Positions 8,602-17,982 are shown, numbered from the stretch's first letter. The stretch is DNA of 64,000 nucleotides from Sorangium aterium (GCF_028368935.1 NZ_JAQNDK010000007.1:248001-312000), one strand, 5' to 3'. Notes: generated by a model from the letters alone, not told the origin. Made by a program: numbers and translations.

Positions 8602-9909
8602 ATGAGCGAGGACGCTCCCGGCGCGGCTTCGCCCGAGCGATTCTGCAAGGTCGAGGTGCAGGATGTCCGCCGCGCCAAGCGCCTCCTCGGGTCCCTGGTC
8701 GTCGCATCGCTCGTCGGCACGTTCGCCGCTCCGTGGGGGCTGGCCGTGCTCGGGACGGAGGAGGCCTCGCTCTTCGCTGCGCTGATCGGCCTTGGCAGCT
8801 ACTTCGTCAGCGCTCTGTCGTTCGCCGGCGCGGACCGCGGACCGGGCGAGCGCCGCCTCCGTGACGGCAGCGTGAAGATCGAGGGCGAGCGGCTGCTGAT
8901 CGCGGAGGGAGCGAAGGAGAGCAGTCTGCCTCTCGCGCGCCTCACCGGCGGCTGGACGGAGCGGACGCCGAACGGCCACGCCGCGGTGCTGTCGTTCTCG
9001 GATGGGCGCGTCGCCGCCGTCGAGCAGGCCTCGGAGGAGGAGGCGATCGATCTCTTGTCGCGGGCCGGGGCGGGCACGCAGGCGCGCGCGGTGCGGATGC
9101 GCACGTACCGCGAGGACTCCAGCGGTCGCAAGATCGCGGGCTGTCTCCTGGCCATCTTCGTCCTGATCCTCGCCCCGTGTGTGCTGGCGGTGCTGATCCT
9201 GCTGTTCATGGCCATCGCGGAGTGGTCAATCGCGCCCCTCGCTCCGATGACGGCAACGGGCGGGCTCGTGCCGCTCCTGGGCGTCGCGGCCTGGCTCTGG
9301 GCCAAGGTGACGCCGAACTGGGTGCATATCGGCACAGACGGAGTGATGGTCAAGAGCGCGTTCCGGCGGCGGTTCTTCCCGCACAGGGCCATCGTCCAGA
9401 TCACTCTCACCCACGGGGGAGTTGGCGGCGTCTATCATTTCGTGAAGATCGGCCTGCGGGACGGCAAGTCGATCACCGTCCCGGCGGCCAGCCGCGCCGA
9501 GGCGACGGCGCTGATCGAGCGTATTCAGGCCGCTCGGGCCGTCGTCGCGACGCAGGATCGGGCGCGGCTGCTGGAGGTCATCGCGCGCAATGGCCGGCCG
9601 CTGGCCGAGTGGAAGAAATCGCTGGAGTCGCTGGTGGCCAGGACCGGATACCGGACGGCGGGGAACGACCTCGAAGAGGTGCTGCGCATCGTCGAGGACG
9701 GTTCTGCGCCGCCGGAGCAGCGCGTCGCTGCGGCGCTCGCGGCGCGCCCGCACGGGGGCGAAGCGGTGGAGAGACGGATCCGCGTCGCCGCCGAGGCGAG
9801 CGCCGAGCCGAAGCTGAGGCTGGCGCTGGAGAAGGTGTCCGCGGGGGAGGACGAGGACGATTTGCTGGAGGAGATCGGCGCCGGCGAGGCCCGGAAGGCG
9901 GTGGGATGA
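8602..9909 (+). CDS. Multi-pass membrane protein with PH-like segment, unknown function
   Basis: Starting at the ATG at 8602 gives 435 residues; the frame is open further upstream but that sequence is low-complexity. About four hydrophobic spans occur in two pairs: near residues 28-75, and a long one (LLAIFVLILAPCVLAVLILL) plus a fourth around 180-245. The segment after the last span (VHIGTDGVMVKSAFRRRF onward) resembles a bacterial PH-like beta-domain, and the C-terminal third is charged and helical. No family function is recognised. Repeat copy 2 begins just after the stop. Confidence 0.65.
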   Translation: MSEDAPGAASPERFCKVEVQDVRRAKRLLGSLVVASLVGTFAAPWGLAVLGTEEASLFAALIGLGSYFVSALSFAGADRGPGERRLRDGSVKIEGERLLIAEGAKESSLPLARLTGGWTERTPNGHAAVLSFSDGRVAAVEQASEEEAIDLLSRAGAGTQARAVRMRTYREDSSGRKIAGCLLAIFVLILAPCVLAVLILLFMAIAEWSIAPLAPMTATGGLVPLLGVAAWLWAKVTPNWVHIGTDGVMVKSAFRRRFFPHRAIVQITLTHGGVGGVYHFVKIGLRDGKSITVPAASRAEATALIERIQAARAVVATQDRARLLEVIARNGRPLAEWKKSLESLVARTGYRTAGNDLEEVLRIVEDGSAPPEQRVAAALAARPHGGEAVERRIRVAAEASAEPKLRLALEKVSAGEDEDDLLEEIGAGEARKAVG

Positions 9910-9925
9910 ACGGTGCTATAGGAGA

Positions 9926-10080
9926 GGAAGAATTGAACGCCAAAAGACGCTAAAAGACGCCAAAACAAGAGAAAAAAGCTCGTGAAGGCGCCAGAAGAAG
10001 ATTGCAACGGCAGCGCGCCAAGGGGCGAAGGACGAAAATAGCTCTCTCTTGTCTTTTGGCGCCTTTGCGCCTTGGCGTTC
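9926..10080. repeat. Dispersed palindromic repeat, copy 2
   Basis: The left arm contains AACGCCAAAAGACGC and related decamers. The right arm reads, on the other strand, GAACGCCAAGGCGCAAAGGC. The arms pair imperfectly. The centre (about 9977-10016) matches copy 1 closely over AAGCTCGTGAAGGCGC and the following AGAAG...CAACG.CAGCGC. It separates two co-directional genes. The remainder of 9910-10267 has no gene. Confidence 0.8.
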
Positions 10081-10267
10081 CAATCTCCCTCTCCATCCCA
10101 CCGGCGCTTCAGGCCACCTCAGGCCCCGCGGGTCAGGCGCGGCGAGCGCTTTCCTAGGGCCAGGGCCCTCTCTATATCTTCATGGAACAGGCCGCCTGGA
10201 CAGGGCGAAAGTCCGCGCGATGCGCGGACGGCGGTTTCTGTGGGGCTATCCATCATAGGAGGGGGCG

Positions 10268-10969
10268 ATGGCAGGATTGCTTCCGGAGTTCCGGAGGTTC
10301 ATCGACTACGTGTCTCTTGTCTCCCGGAGGCGGGGGCTGCGCCGGGAGCTGCCGGGCGACAGCTTCGTCGCCGAGGTGGTGAGGACGGTCGACGGCGACA
10401 CGCTCCGCGTGCGCGACGAGCGCGGCGTGACCCATCCTGTCCGGATGCTCTCGATCGATACGCCGGAGACGCACTTCCTCGGCGCCTCGCAAGGTCACTG
10501 GGCCGAGGTGGCCGCAGAGCGGCTCTCCGAGCTGCTCCCTGACGGCGCCGAGGTCGAGATCCAGACGGACGAACAGCCGTTCGACGCCTACGGCCGCGTG
10601 CTCGGATACGTCCTTTCGCGAGGTCGGCTCATCAATCGGCAGATGCTCGAGGAGGGCCTGGCGACGACCTACATCGTCGCCCCGAACCTCCGTCATGCCC
10701 GGGAGCTCTCCGAGGCCGCGCGGCGGAGCTTCGCCGAGCGCCGCGGCATGTTCAGCGACCCCAGCGTCCTGCTCCCGTACGAGTTCCGGTGGAGGATGCG
10801 AGGCCATTCGAGCGCGAAGCTCGTCGGCAGCCTGTCCCGAGGCGAGGTGTACGATCTGGCGGAGCGGGAGCGGGTCCCCGTCTGGGATCGGGTATTCTTC
10901 TTCAACGCGAAGGACGTCAAGGCGCCGTTCTTCCGCGTCACGCCGGAGCGGCACCGGCGGGACGGCTGA
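10268..10969 (+). CDS. Staphylococcal nuclease-like (thermonuclease family) protein
   Basis: A 233-residue protein with a clear AGGAGGGG Shine-Dalgarno just before the ATG. An SNase fold occupies about residues 30-160. It has VVRTVDGDTLRV; VRMLSIDTPETH, carrying the equivalents of catalytic Arg35 and the calcium-site Asp40; and DAYGRVLGYV, carrying the second catalytic Arg. The family hydrolyses phosphodiesters of DNA and RNA with Ca2+. No signal peptide is apparent, unlike the secreted staphylococcal enzyme, so a cytoplasmic or nucleic-acid-binding role is possible. The last 70 residues are an extra basic tail of unknown role. Confidence 0.85.
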   Translation: MAGLLPEFRRFIDYVSLVSRRRGLRRELPGDSFVAEVVRTVDGDTLRVRDERGVTHPVRMLSIDTPETHFLGASQGHWAEVAAERLSELLPDGAEVEIQTDEQPFDAYGRVLGYVLSRGRLINRQMLEEGLATTYIVAPNLRHARELSEAARRSFAERRGMFSDPSVLLPYEFRWRMRGHSSAKLVGSLSRGEVYDLAERERVPVWDRVFFFNAKDVKAPFFRVTPERHRRDG

Positions 10970-11395
10970 ACCGACCGCCGTGGGGGGCGCGCTCGCCGCG
11001 GCGCCCCGGTCGCGCACGCGGAGCGGGCCATGATGCCACGCATCGTGGCAGTTTGCCTCGCGCCACCCCGCTCCTCGGCTGGACGGAGCGCGCTCGTGAG
11101 GTCCGTGGGCAGGGCGACCCGCGATGGCGCGAGGCGTGCTCGTTTGCCGATCCGAGCGAGGAGGCACGATCTCCCGCGCAATTTGCCCCGCTCCGCGCCT
11201 GATCAGGGACGGAGCGCACGGCGGGCGCGCCCCTGGCACAGGAGTCGCCTGCGGGCGGAACTGCTCATGGCGCCTCGGCAGTTGTGCCCGGCGAGCCGCC
11301 ATTCGTGTGCACCGGGCGGGAGCTCCGCGCGCCGAGAGGCGGGGCGCTCGGCCGGCCATTTCTGACGACGTACCCCTCGTGAAGGAGCCTCTCTT
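10970..11395. other. Intergenic region with one short perfect hairpin
   Basis: No convincing coding sequence. The only structure noticed is a 7-bp perfect inverted repeat with a 3-nt loop, TGCCACG-CAT-CGTGGCA, at 11034-11050, about 65 nt after the nuclease stop. No T-run follows, so it is at best a weak terminator or processing hairpin. The 3' end carries the Shine-Dalgarno GAAGGAG of the next gene. Confidence 0.5.
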
Positions 11396-12910
11396 ATGCC
11401 TGTGAAGAGAATGGATGTCACGTGCATGGTCGCGTGCACTGCGGCGCTCTCCCTCGGCCTCGTGCACTGCGCCTCGACGCCGGGGGCGGGACCTCTGGAG
11501 CCCGTCAGCACGCGCGACGCGCCGCCGGGGACGCCCGAGGCGGTCGCGCCGACGGGCCCGAGGGCGCCCATGAACGCGAATCCGCCGCCCGGCCCCGCCA
11601 CGCCGCGCACGAGCTACCTGCCGGTCGTCGACAAGGAGCCGTTCGCCGAGCTGGTCGCCCGGATGAAGGCCGACAAGCCCGCGGTGATGAAGCGCCACCA
11701 GACGCTGCTCGAAGCGCGGTACGACCTCGCCAACCGCCCTGCGCCGGGGGTCACCATGTCGCGCGGCAAGCCCGTCCAGGGCGGCGTCCGGGTGAAGCTC
11801 GAGAAGGGGACGACGTGGGAGTCGCTGGCGGCGCTCACGCCCGACGCCATCCGGGACCAGGGGCTCTGGCCGCAGGGCTTCCTGCCGCTGCCCCACCCGA
11901 ACCAGCCGGAAGGCGGGATGGTCTTCCCGAAGCTCCAGATCGACGAGCTGAAGCGCCAGACCGGGCGCGATCTCACGCGCTTCGATCTCGACTTCGATCT
12001 TCCGGATCACCTCATCTCCGAGTTCCCGGCGCCGATCTACCTCACGACGCGGCCTGATCTCGGCGACGTCTCCAAGGGGCAGCTCGTCACCATCGACAAC
12101 TTCTACGAGCTCTTCAACGGCATCCTGAACCCGAAGCAGCTCGAGGGGCTCCGCCTGCTCGTCACGCCGTTCCCGCAGATGCAGTTCAACGCGACCTCGG
12201 ACCGGCGCTCGGAGAAGGCGAGCCTCGGCGTCGCCTGCTTCGATTGCCACGCGAACGGGCACACGAACAACGCGACCCACCTCGTGGGCGACATCCGGCC
12301 GCAGGAGTTCCGTCACCGCGTCGACACCCCCACGCTGCGCGGCGTGAACATCCAGCGCCTCTTCGGCTCGCAGCGCGCGCTCAAGACCGTCGAGGACTTC
12401 ACCGAGTTCGAGCAGCGAGCGGCGTACTTCGACGGCGACATCGTCATCGCCGTGAAGAAGGGCATCAACATCCTGGACCGAGGCCACCAGGTGCACGCGA
12501 TGTCCGAGTTCCAGGAGATCCTCGACTTCCCCCCGGCGCCGAAGCTCGCGTTGAACGGGCGCCTCGACCCCGCGAAGGCCACGCCGGAGGAGCTCCGCGG
12601 AGAGGCCGTCTTCAACGGCAAGGGCCAGTGCGCGACGTGCCATGTCGCGCCGTACTACACGGACAACCTGATGCACAACCTGCGGGCGGAGCGCTTCTTC
12701 AAGCCCGTGCTCATCAACGGGCGGATGGCGACCGCGGACGGCCCCATCAAGACGTTCCCGCTGCGCGGCATCAAGGACAGCCCTCCCTACCTGCACGATG
12801 GGCGCCTGCTCACGCTGGAGGACACGGTGGAGTTCTTCAACCTCGTGCTCGGCACGAAGCTGACGGCGCAGGAGAAGGCCGACCTCACGGCGTTCCTCCG
12901 AGTGCTCTAG
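11396..12910 (+). CDS. Exported two-haem cytochrome c (cytochrome c peroxidase/MauG-like)
   Basis: A 504-residue lipoprotein candidate (LGLVHC near residue 25, then a Pro/Ala/Gly linker). There are two CxxCH haem-attachment motifs: CFDCH at 281-285 and CATCH at 412-416. The second is followed by the GPIKTFPLRGIKDSPPYLHD segment typical of the C-terminal domain of dihaem peroxidase/MauG-type proteins. The N-terminal 200 residues are not recognisable. It acts outside the inner membrane, probably in electron transfer or peroxide/substrate oxidation; the partner is unknown. A clear paralog with the same order of motifs lies at 53843-55429. Confidence 0.85.
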   Translation: MPVKRMDVTCMVACTAALSLGLVHCASTPGAGPLEPVSTRDAPPGTPEAVAPTGPRAPMNANPPPGPATPRTSYLPVVDKEPFAELVARMKADKPAVMKRHQTLLEARYDLANRPAPGVTMSRGKPVQGGVRVKLEKGTTWESLAALTPDAIRDQGLWPQGFLPLPHPNQPEGGMVFPKLQIDELKRQTGRDLTRFDLDFDLPDHLISEFPAPIYLTTRPDLGDVSKGQLVTIDNFYELFNGILNPKQLEGLRLLVTPFPQMQFNATSDRRSEKASLGVACFDCHANGHTNNATHLVGDIRPQEFRHRVDTPTLRGVNIQRLFGSQRALKTVEDFTEFEQRAAYFDGDIVIAVKKGINILDRGHQVHAMSEFQEILDFPPAPKLALNGRLDPAKATPEELRGEAVFNGKGQCATCHVAPYYTDNLMHNLRAERFFKPVLINGRMATADGPIKTFPLRGIKDSPPYLHDGRLLTLEDTVEFFNLVLGTKLTAQEKADLTAFLRVL

Positions 12911-12922
12911 GAAGGCCGCGGC

Positions 12923-13699
12923 TTACCGCCGCTCGCGGAGGCCTCTTCCCGCTGCCGCTCCGCAGGAGAGGCGCGCCGCGATGCCGTCGAGCACGCAGTC
13001 GAGACCCCTGTCGAACGCGGCGTCGGCGGGCGGGTGGGTGGCGTCCTCGACCACCTTGGCGAGCGTCGGGAAGCGGCCGGTGGCGATCATCCGGCGGATG
13101 TACGCCTCCGACGCCCGCTGCCATTCGGTCTGATCCATGCCGCTCGCGACCTCCGCGCGCAGCTCGTTGGCCTCGGCGCGGATGGCGCCCATCACATAGG
13201 CGTTGACGGTCCCGACCGCCATCATGACGGCGTCGATGTCCTCGAAGCCCGGAGCGCCGCTCAGCGCGGCGAGCGAGGCCTCGAGGTGCGCGAGGGCGTT
13301 CGGGCCCAGGTGGGGGCGGCCGCCCAGCAGATCGATGAACCACCCGTGCTCCCTGGCGGCCCGACGGGTGCGGTGGGCGATCGTCCGGAGGGCCTCGCGC
13401 CAGTCGCCGGGGATCGGCCCTGCGGACGCCATCTCCCCGTACACCGCGTCCACCATGAGCTCGAGCAGCTCCTCCTTGGTGTCCAGGTAGCCGTAGAGGC
13501 GCATCGGGCCCGCGTCGAGCGACGCCCCGATCTTGCGCAGGGACACCGCGGCGAGGCCTTCCGCGTCGGCGAGCGCGATCGCGGCGCGCACGATCCGGTC
13601 TCTGCTCAGCGGCCCGGGAGCGGGACGGAGCGCCGGCTCCGGGCGCTCCCAGATGAGGGAGGCGCCGGTCGCGTGCGGTGTCTTCTGCCGTGCGGTCAT
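12923..13699 (-). CDS. TetR/AcrR-family transcriptional regulator
   Basis: A 258-residue protein whose N-terminal helix-turn-helix (about 30-80) reads LSRDRIVRAAIALADAEGLA, then VSLRKIGASLDAGPMRLYGY, classic TetR. The C-terminal half is all-helical, as in the TetR C-terminal ligand/dimerisation domain. It is divergent from an FAD monooxygenase, and the 97-bp space between the starts contains two identical 13-bp palindromes. It probably represses the monooxygenase and itself until an aromatic or lipophilic ligand binds; that pairing is common in the family but inferred here. Confidence 0.9.
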   Translation of the reverse strand: MTARQKTPHATGASLIWERPEPALRPAPGPLSRDRIVRAAIALADAEGLAAVSLRKIGASLDAGPMRLYGYLDTKEELLELMVDAVYGEMASAGPIPGDWREALRTIAHRTRRAAREHGWFIDLLGGRPHLGPNALAHLEASLAALSGAPGFEDIDAVMMAVGTVNAYVMGAIRAEANELRAEVASGMDQTEWQRASEAYIRRMIATGRFPTLAKVVEDATHPPADAAFDRGLDCVLDGIAARLSCGAAAGRGLRERR

Positions 13700-13732
13700 C
13701 GCTCGCCTCGTCTTGTCCGCATCGGCACCCGG

Positions 13733-13738
13733 TTGACA
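13733..13738 (+). promoter_or_regulatory. Putative -35 element of the FAD monooxygenase promoter
   Basis: A perfect TTGACA hexamer in the divergent TetR/monooxygenase gap. The best nearby -10 candidate, TACACT at 13754-13759, has a short 15-bp spacer and falls inside the first operator copy, so regulator binding would cover the promoter. Confidence 0.45.
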
Positions 13739-13751
13739 ACAAATCCGGATC

Positions 13752-13782
13752 GATACACTGTATCGTAGTGATACACTGTATC
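13752..13782. promoter_or_regulatory. Tandem palindromic operator for the divergent TetR regulator
   Basis: The perfect palindrome GATACACTGTATC (centre C) occurs twice, at 13752-13764 and 13770-13782, with a 5-bp spacer. The centres are 18 bp apart, just under two helical turns. It sits just upstream of the monooxygenase ATG (13797) and next to TTGACA, the expected position for a TetR-family operator. Confidence 0.8.
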
Positions 13783-13796
13783 AAAGGACGGTTTTC

Positions 13797-15389
13797 ATGC
13801 ACATAGAATCGACGTCGGTGCTCGTGGTCGGGGGCAGCCTGGTCGGCCTGTCGGCCGCGGTGTTCCTGGCCTGGCGAGGGGTGCGCACGGTGCTGGTCGA
13901 GCGGCACGCTGGCAGCTCGCCGCATCCACGCGCGATCGGCTACACGCCGAGGACGCTGGAGCTCTATCGCGCGGTCGGGCTTGGACCGCACATCCCGCAG
14001 GTGCCGCCCGGCTTCCGGCTGCGCCGGGCTCGGGTCGAGAGCCTCGCGGGGAAGTGGTTCGAGGAGGTCCCGTGGACGCCCGGTGAGCAGGCGGCGCCCG
14101 CGATCGAGCGCTCGCCGTGCGCTGGCGCCGCGATCGCCCAGGATCGCCTCGAGCCCAGGCTTCGAGACAGGGCGATCGAGCTCGGCGCCGACGTGAGGCT
14201 CGGGACCGAGCTCACCCGCTTCGAGCAGGACCCGGGCGGCGTGACCGCCTGGCTGCGCGGGCGCGACGGGCGAGAGGTCGCGCTGCGCGCTTCCTACCTG
14301 GTGGCGGCGGACGGCCACCGCAGCGCGATCCGCGAGGCGCTCGGGATCGGCCGCGCCGGGCGAGGGCACATCAGGACGGCGCGCAGCGTCCTCTTCCGGG
14401 CTCCGCTCGAGGAGTACCTTCGAACGGGGGTCACGCAGTTCGCGATCGAGCAGCCGGGCTTCAGCGCGTTCCTCACCACGTACGGCGATGGCCGCTGGGT
14501 GCTGATCTTCTGGGATGACGAGGAGCGCGACGCGGCGACGTTGAGGGCGCTGATATCCAGGGCGATCGGCAGGCCGGACCTGGAAGTCGAGATCGTCACC
14601 ACCGGGCGCTGGGAGATCAGCGCCCTCGTCGCGGATCGATTCACGTCCGGCAGGGTGTTCCTCGCCGGGGATGCCGCGCACACGCTGCCGCCCAACCGGG
14701 GTGGTTACGGCGCGAACACGGGCATCGAGGACGCCCACAACCTCGCGTGGAAGCTGTCAGCGGTCCTGTCGGGCGCGTCGACGCCGGAGCTGCTCGACAC
14801 GTATGACGCCGAGCGGCGCCCGATCGCGTGGCTCCGGCACGATCAGATCTTCGCCCGGGAGGACTACAAGGCGCACGCGGGCGGGACCGCCGGAGGCGCG
14901 CCGATCATCGACGACGACGCCATGGAGCTCGGACAGCTGGTCCGATCGACGGCGGTGCTCGGCGCCGGCGACGGGCTCCCGCCGGCGTTGCGGCCCGAGC
15001 AATGGGCGGGTCAGCCCGGCACGCGCGCGCCGCACGCGTGGGTGGTGAGGGGTGGCGAGCGGCTGTCGACGCTCGATCTGCTCCAGCGACGCTGGGTGCT
15101 GCTCACCGAGGACGCGCGGTGGTGCCCCGCCGCAGCGCAGGTCGGCGAGCAGCTGGGCATCGAGCTCGAATGCGTCCGCATCGGCGCGGACGTGCTGCCA
15201 TCCGATGAAGGGGCTTTCAGCAGGGCGTTTGGCCTCGGGGCCGGGGGAGCATCGCTGGTCCGCCCGGACGGCTACGTGGCGTGGCGCTCGGTCGACCTGC
15301 CCGAGGATCCGCGCGGCGCGCTCGCCGATGCCCTCGGGCGGGTATCGTCCGCCGCGCGCCGCGCCGGCGAGCTCGCCGCCCTCAAGTAG
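13797..15389 (+). CDS. FAD-dependent aromatic-type monooxygenase
   Basis: A 530-residue class A flavoprotein hydroxylase. It has the N-terminal dinucleotide fold (VLVVGGSLVGLSAAVFLA, with a GGS start in place of GxG), the DG motif (ADGHRSAIRE, about 180) and the GD motif (LAGDAAHTLPPNRGGYGANT, about 290). A C-terminal thioredoxin-like extension is as in PheA/TfdB-type enzymes. Such enzymes use NAD(P)H and O2 to hydroxylate phenolic or polyketide-like substrates, and some inactivate antibiotics. The substrate cannot be read from sequence. Control by the divergent TetR protein suggests induction by a small aromatic compound. Confidence 0.9.
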   Translation: MHIESTSVLVVGGSLVGLSAAVFLAWRGVRTVLVERHAGSSPHPRAIGYTPRTLELYRAVGLGPHIPQVPPGFRLRRARVESLAGKWFEEVPWTPGEQAAPAIERSPCAGAAIAQDRLEPRLRDRAIELGADVRLGTELTRFEQDPGGVTAWLRGRDGREVALRASYLVAADGHRSAIREALGIGRAGRGHIRTARSVLFRAPLEEYLRTGVTQFAIEQPGFSAFLTTYGDGRWVLIFWDDEERDAATLRALISRAIGRPDLEVEIVTTGRWEISALVADRFTSGRVFLAGDAAHTLPPNRGGYGANTGIEDAHNLAWKLSAVLSGASTPELLDTYDAERRPIAWLRHDQIFAREDYKAHAGGTAGGAPIIDDDAMELGQLVRSTAVLGAGDGLPPALRPEQWAGQPGTRAPHAWVVRGGERLSTLDLLQRRWVLLTEDARWCPAAAQVGEQLGIELECVRIGADVLPSDEGAFSRAFGLGAGGASLVRPDGYVAWRSVDLPEDPRGALADALGRVSSAARRAGELAALK

Positions 15390-15472
15390 GTGTTCGTCGC
15401 CAGCGGGGTCGACCGACGAGGATGGTCACGATCGATTGGCCCGGAGCACCGGGCACGTAGACGGTGAACCGG

Positions 15473-16846
15473 TCACTTGACGTAGAAGGCTCGCACCGGC
15501 GCGGCCACGCCCTTCAGCCGGAGCTCGCCGGCGGCTTCCAGCGGTACGGCGCCGTCCAGCAGCTTCGCCGTGCTCTCGCCGATGAGGATACGGCCAGGCT
15601 CACTCGCCGTCTCGAGCCGCGCGGCGATGTTCACGGCAGGCCCGATGACGGTATAGTCCGAGTGCGCCAGCGACCCGAAATTGCCCACGACGGCGTCACC
15701 CGTGTTGATGCCAGCGCGGGCGACGAGGCGAACACCATCACCCAGGCTCGGCAGCGTGGCCTGAAGGTCGCGCGCGAGCGCGACGCAGCGACGCGCCTGC
15801 TCGGGCGGGTCGAGAAGATCGGGGGCTCCAAACACCATCATGACGGCATCCCCGACGAACTTGTCGACCGTGGCGCCGTGCGCGTGCGCCACGTCAGCCA
15901 CCGTCGACAGGTACTGGTTGAGCAGCCGCCCGACGGCCTCGGCGCCGAGCCGCTCCGACAGCGATGTGAACCCCACGAGGTCGGTGAACATCACGGTCAC
16001 CACCCGCCGCTCGGGCTCGGCGTCCATCCGCAGCTCTCCGTGCGCAGCGCGCTCGACGAGCGACGGCGGCAGGTAGCGTCGGAGGACGGACTCCGTGAGG
16101 TAGCGATGGAGCTTGGCGGTTTGATTCACCGCGTAGTTCGACGCGAAGAAAACCAGGAAGATGCCGGCGGACATGTCGGCCATCACGGCCGCCGCGGCCG
16201 CGGGCTCAGCATAGAAGAGGTGTGGAAAAGGCGGGCTGAACGATGGAGGCGACGGGATCACGCCGGTGAGCTCGAGGGTGCCCACGCCACAGTACAGACA
16301 GGAGCCGAGGACCGCAGTGAAGAGGCCGAACCGAAAGCCGAGGAAGATCCGGTACAGCGCGACGAACATCACGATGTACAGGGCCGCCGGCGACACCAGC
16401 GTTCCGGTGGCATGCATGACGAGCTGGTTCGACGCGAGCTCGGCGGTCAGCGTGGCATACGTCAGCGCGCGAGCGATGAACGAGGCGTCCCGCCCCGAGG
16501 CCCGCGTGACCGCCAACAAGGCCCCGTTCGCGACGATGAAGACCGCCAGCATGGCGAACCAGGCGGCCACGATGAAGCGCGCGTGCGCCGGGTGAGGAGC
16601 GCGCTCCGCAAATGTCGATAATGCCAATCCCGACGGCACCAGGATGGGTGCAGCGACAAGGAGCCTCACGCGAGCGGCGGTCCGGATCCGCTGGCGCGCT
16701 GTGCGCTGCGCGCCCGTGTCCGTCAGGAATTCGCGAAAGAACACGCGCACAGACGCGCCGAGATGGCCGGCCCCGCCGTGCTCCTGCATCTCACCGACCG
16801 AGGCGCGCACCGGACGAGCGTACACATCGCGCGCCGGCGCACGCAA
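15473..16846 (-). CDS. Membrane-anchored class III adenylate/guanylate cyclase
   Basis: Up to 457 residues from a TTG at 16846; an ATG at 16789 (20th codon) may be the true start. About six hydrophobic spans fill residues 60-240. The class III cyclase domain (about 280-455) has both metal aspartates (VTVMFTDLVGFTSLSERL and DKFVGDAVMMVFGAP) and the catalytic Asn/Arg region (GPAVNIAARLE). It should make cAMP (or cGMP) at the inner face of the membrane; the signal sensed by the membrane part is unknown. It follows the esterase gene in the same direction with a 128-nt gap. Confidence 0.9.
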   Translation of the reverse strand: MRAPARDVYARPVRASVGEMQEHGGAGHLGASVRVFFREFLTDTGAQRTARQRIRTAARVRLLVAAPILVPSGLALSTFAERAPHPAHARFIVAAWFAMLAVFIVANGALLAVTRASGRDASFIARALTYATLTAELASNQLVMHATGTLVSPAALYIVMFVALYRIFLGFRFGLFTAVLGSCLYCGVGTLELTGVIPSPPSFSPPFPHLFYAEPAAAAAVMADMSAGIFLVFFASNYAVNQTAKLHRYLTESVLRRYLPPSLVERAAHGELRMDAEPERRVVTVMFTDLVGFTSLSERLGAEAVGRLLNQYLSTVADVAHAHGATVDKFVGDAVMMVFGAPDLLDPPEQARRCVALARDLQATLPSLGDGVRLVARAGINTGDAVVGNFGSLAHSDYTVIGPAVNIAARLETASEPGRILIGESTAKLLDGAVPLEAAGELRLKGVAAPVRAFYVK

Positions 16847-16974
16847 GCGTGGTCGTCAATCGGCCGCTGTTGCGCCGTGCTCAGCGCGCGGGGACGGAAT
16901 GCTCGTGGTGTCGGGCAATCGCGCCGCCGCGCTCCGAGCGGGGCGGCGGTCTCTCGATCGGGCCGGCGCCCAGC

Positions 16975-17982
16975 TCACCTCAGGTAGTCGGAGATCGCGT
17001 CGTACCAGACGCCCGCCATGCGGGCGTAGCCGGCCTTGTTGGGATGGACCCCGTCGCCGAGCTCGGACGTGGGGAAATCCTTGAACTGATCGACGAAGAT
17101 GACGTGCGCGCCCTTGTTGGCGCGCTCCTGGACCACCCCGGGGACCTTGGCGTTGTACGTGCTGACCGCGTTTGCGCCGCTCGGGAAAGGAATGATGTTG
17201 CTCACGACGATCAGCGCGTCGGGCGCGCCGGCGATCAGCTCGTCGATGAGGGCGCCCAGGCGGGTGTCGGCGCCGTTCGGGCTTTGATACATGTCATTGG
17301 TGCCGGCATGGAGCAGCACGATGTGCGGCACGTCGCGGAGCGCCGGGGTCGGCACACGGTTGGCGATCTGCTGGATGGTCTCTCCGCTGATGCCCTCGTG
17401 ATTGCGGGGGAACGGCTTGCCGTCGACCATCGCGGGGCCGTTCATCTGCTGCGTGCCCGTGAACGTGACCTCGTGGCCGTCTTGCGTGGCAAGGTGGAAG
17501 AGCTCGACCCGGTACCCGCCGTCGAAGCCGAGACCGAAGGTGATCGAGTCCCCGAGGGGCAGGATCTTGCAAGGGCCCGTCGCAGGGCAAGGCTGGAACC
17601 CTGTTTCGGGCGAGCCCCCGCTGCCGCTCGAGGTTTCCGCAGCGCTGCTGCTGCTGCTCGCGCCCCCAGCCCCTTCGGCGCTGCTCGAGCTGCTGGAAGA
17701 TGCCTCGCCGCCCGAGCCGCTGGTCGCCGCCGTCGTCGTGCTGCCAGCTCCGCTCGTGGTCGAGGAGACGCCCGAGCCCTCGCCCGTGCTCGTCGTCTGG
17801 GGGCCGCCGGAGGAAGAAGAAGAAGCACCTCCTCCGGAGCCAGTCGAGTCATCGGACGACCCATCCGAAGCGCTGGAGCAGGCCATAGAGCCGACCAGGA
17901 GAAGGCCCACGAGCGGAATCCCGCGGGCAAAGGTGCCGAATGCGCCACGGCGGACGAGCAGCGGAGAGGTCGAGGTAGACAT
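16975..17982 (-). CDS. SGNH/GDSL hydrolase lipoprotein, CE3-like acetyl(xylan) esterase
   Basis: A 335-residue product from the ATG at 17982 (the open frame continues upstream but lacks a signal there). The signal peptide ends in SMAC (lipobox). A roughly 95-residue Ser/Gly/Thr linker follows, then the SGNH domain: block I LPLGDSITFG, NHEGISGETI, block III HAGTND, block V DGVHPNKAGY. The blocks and the HEG-SG spacing resemble carbohydrate esterase family 3, which removes acetyl groups from xylan. A cell-surface role in plant-polymer use fits the PL9 proteins in this window; the substrate is inferred. Confidence 0.8.
   Translation of the reverse strand: MSTSTSPLLVRRGAFGTFARGIPLVGLLLVGSMACSSASDGSSDDSTGSGGGASSSSSGGPQTTSTGEGSGVSSTTSGAGSTTTAATSGSGGEASSSSSSSAEGAGGASSSSSAAETSSGSGGSPETGFQPCPATGPCKILPLGDSITFGLGFDGGYRVELFHLATQDGHEVTFTGTQQMNGPAMVDGKPFPRNHEGISGETIQQIANRVPTPALRDVPHIVLLHAGTNDMYQSPNGADTRLGALIDELIAGAPDALIVVSNIIPFPSGANAVSTYNAKVPGVVQERANKGAHVIFVDQFKDFPTSELGDGVHPNKAGYARMAGVWYDAISDYLR

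Noticed and set aside
10253-12796. 847-residue minus-strand open frame
   Set aside because: Antisense to the nuclease and the two-haem cytochrome; no domains.
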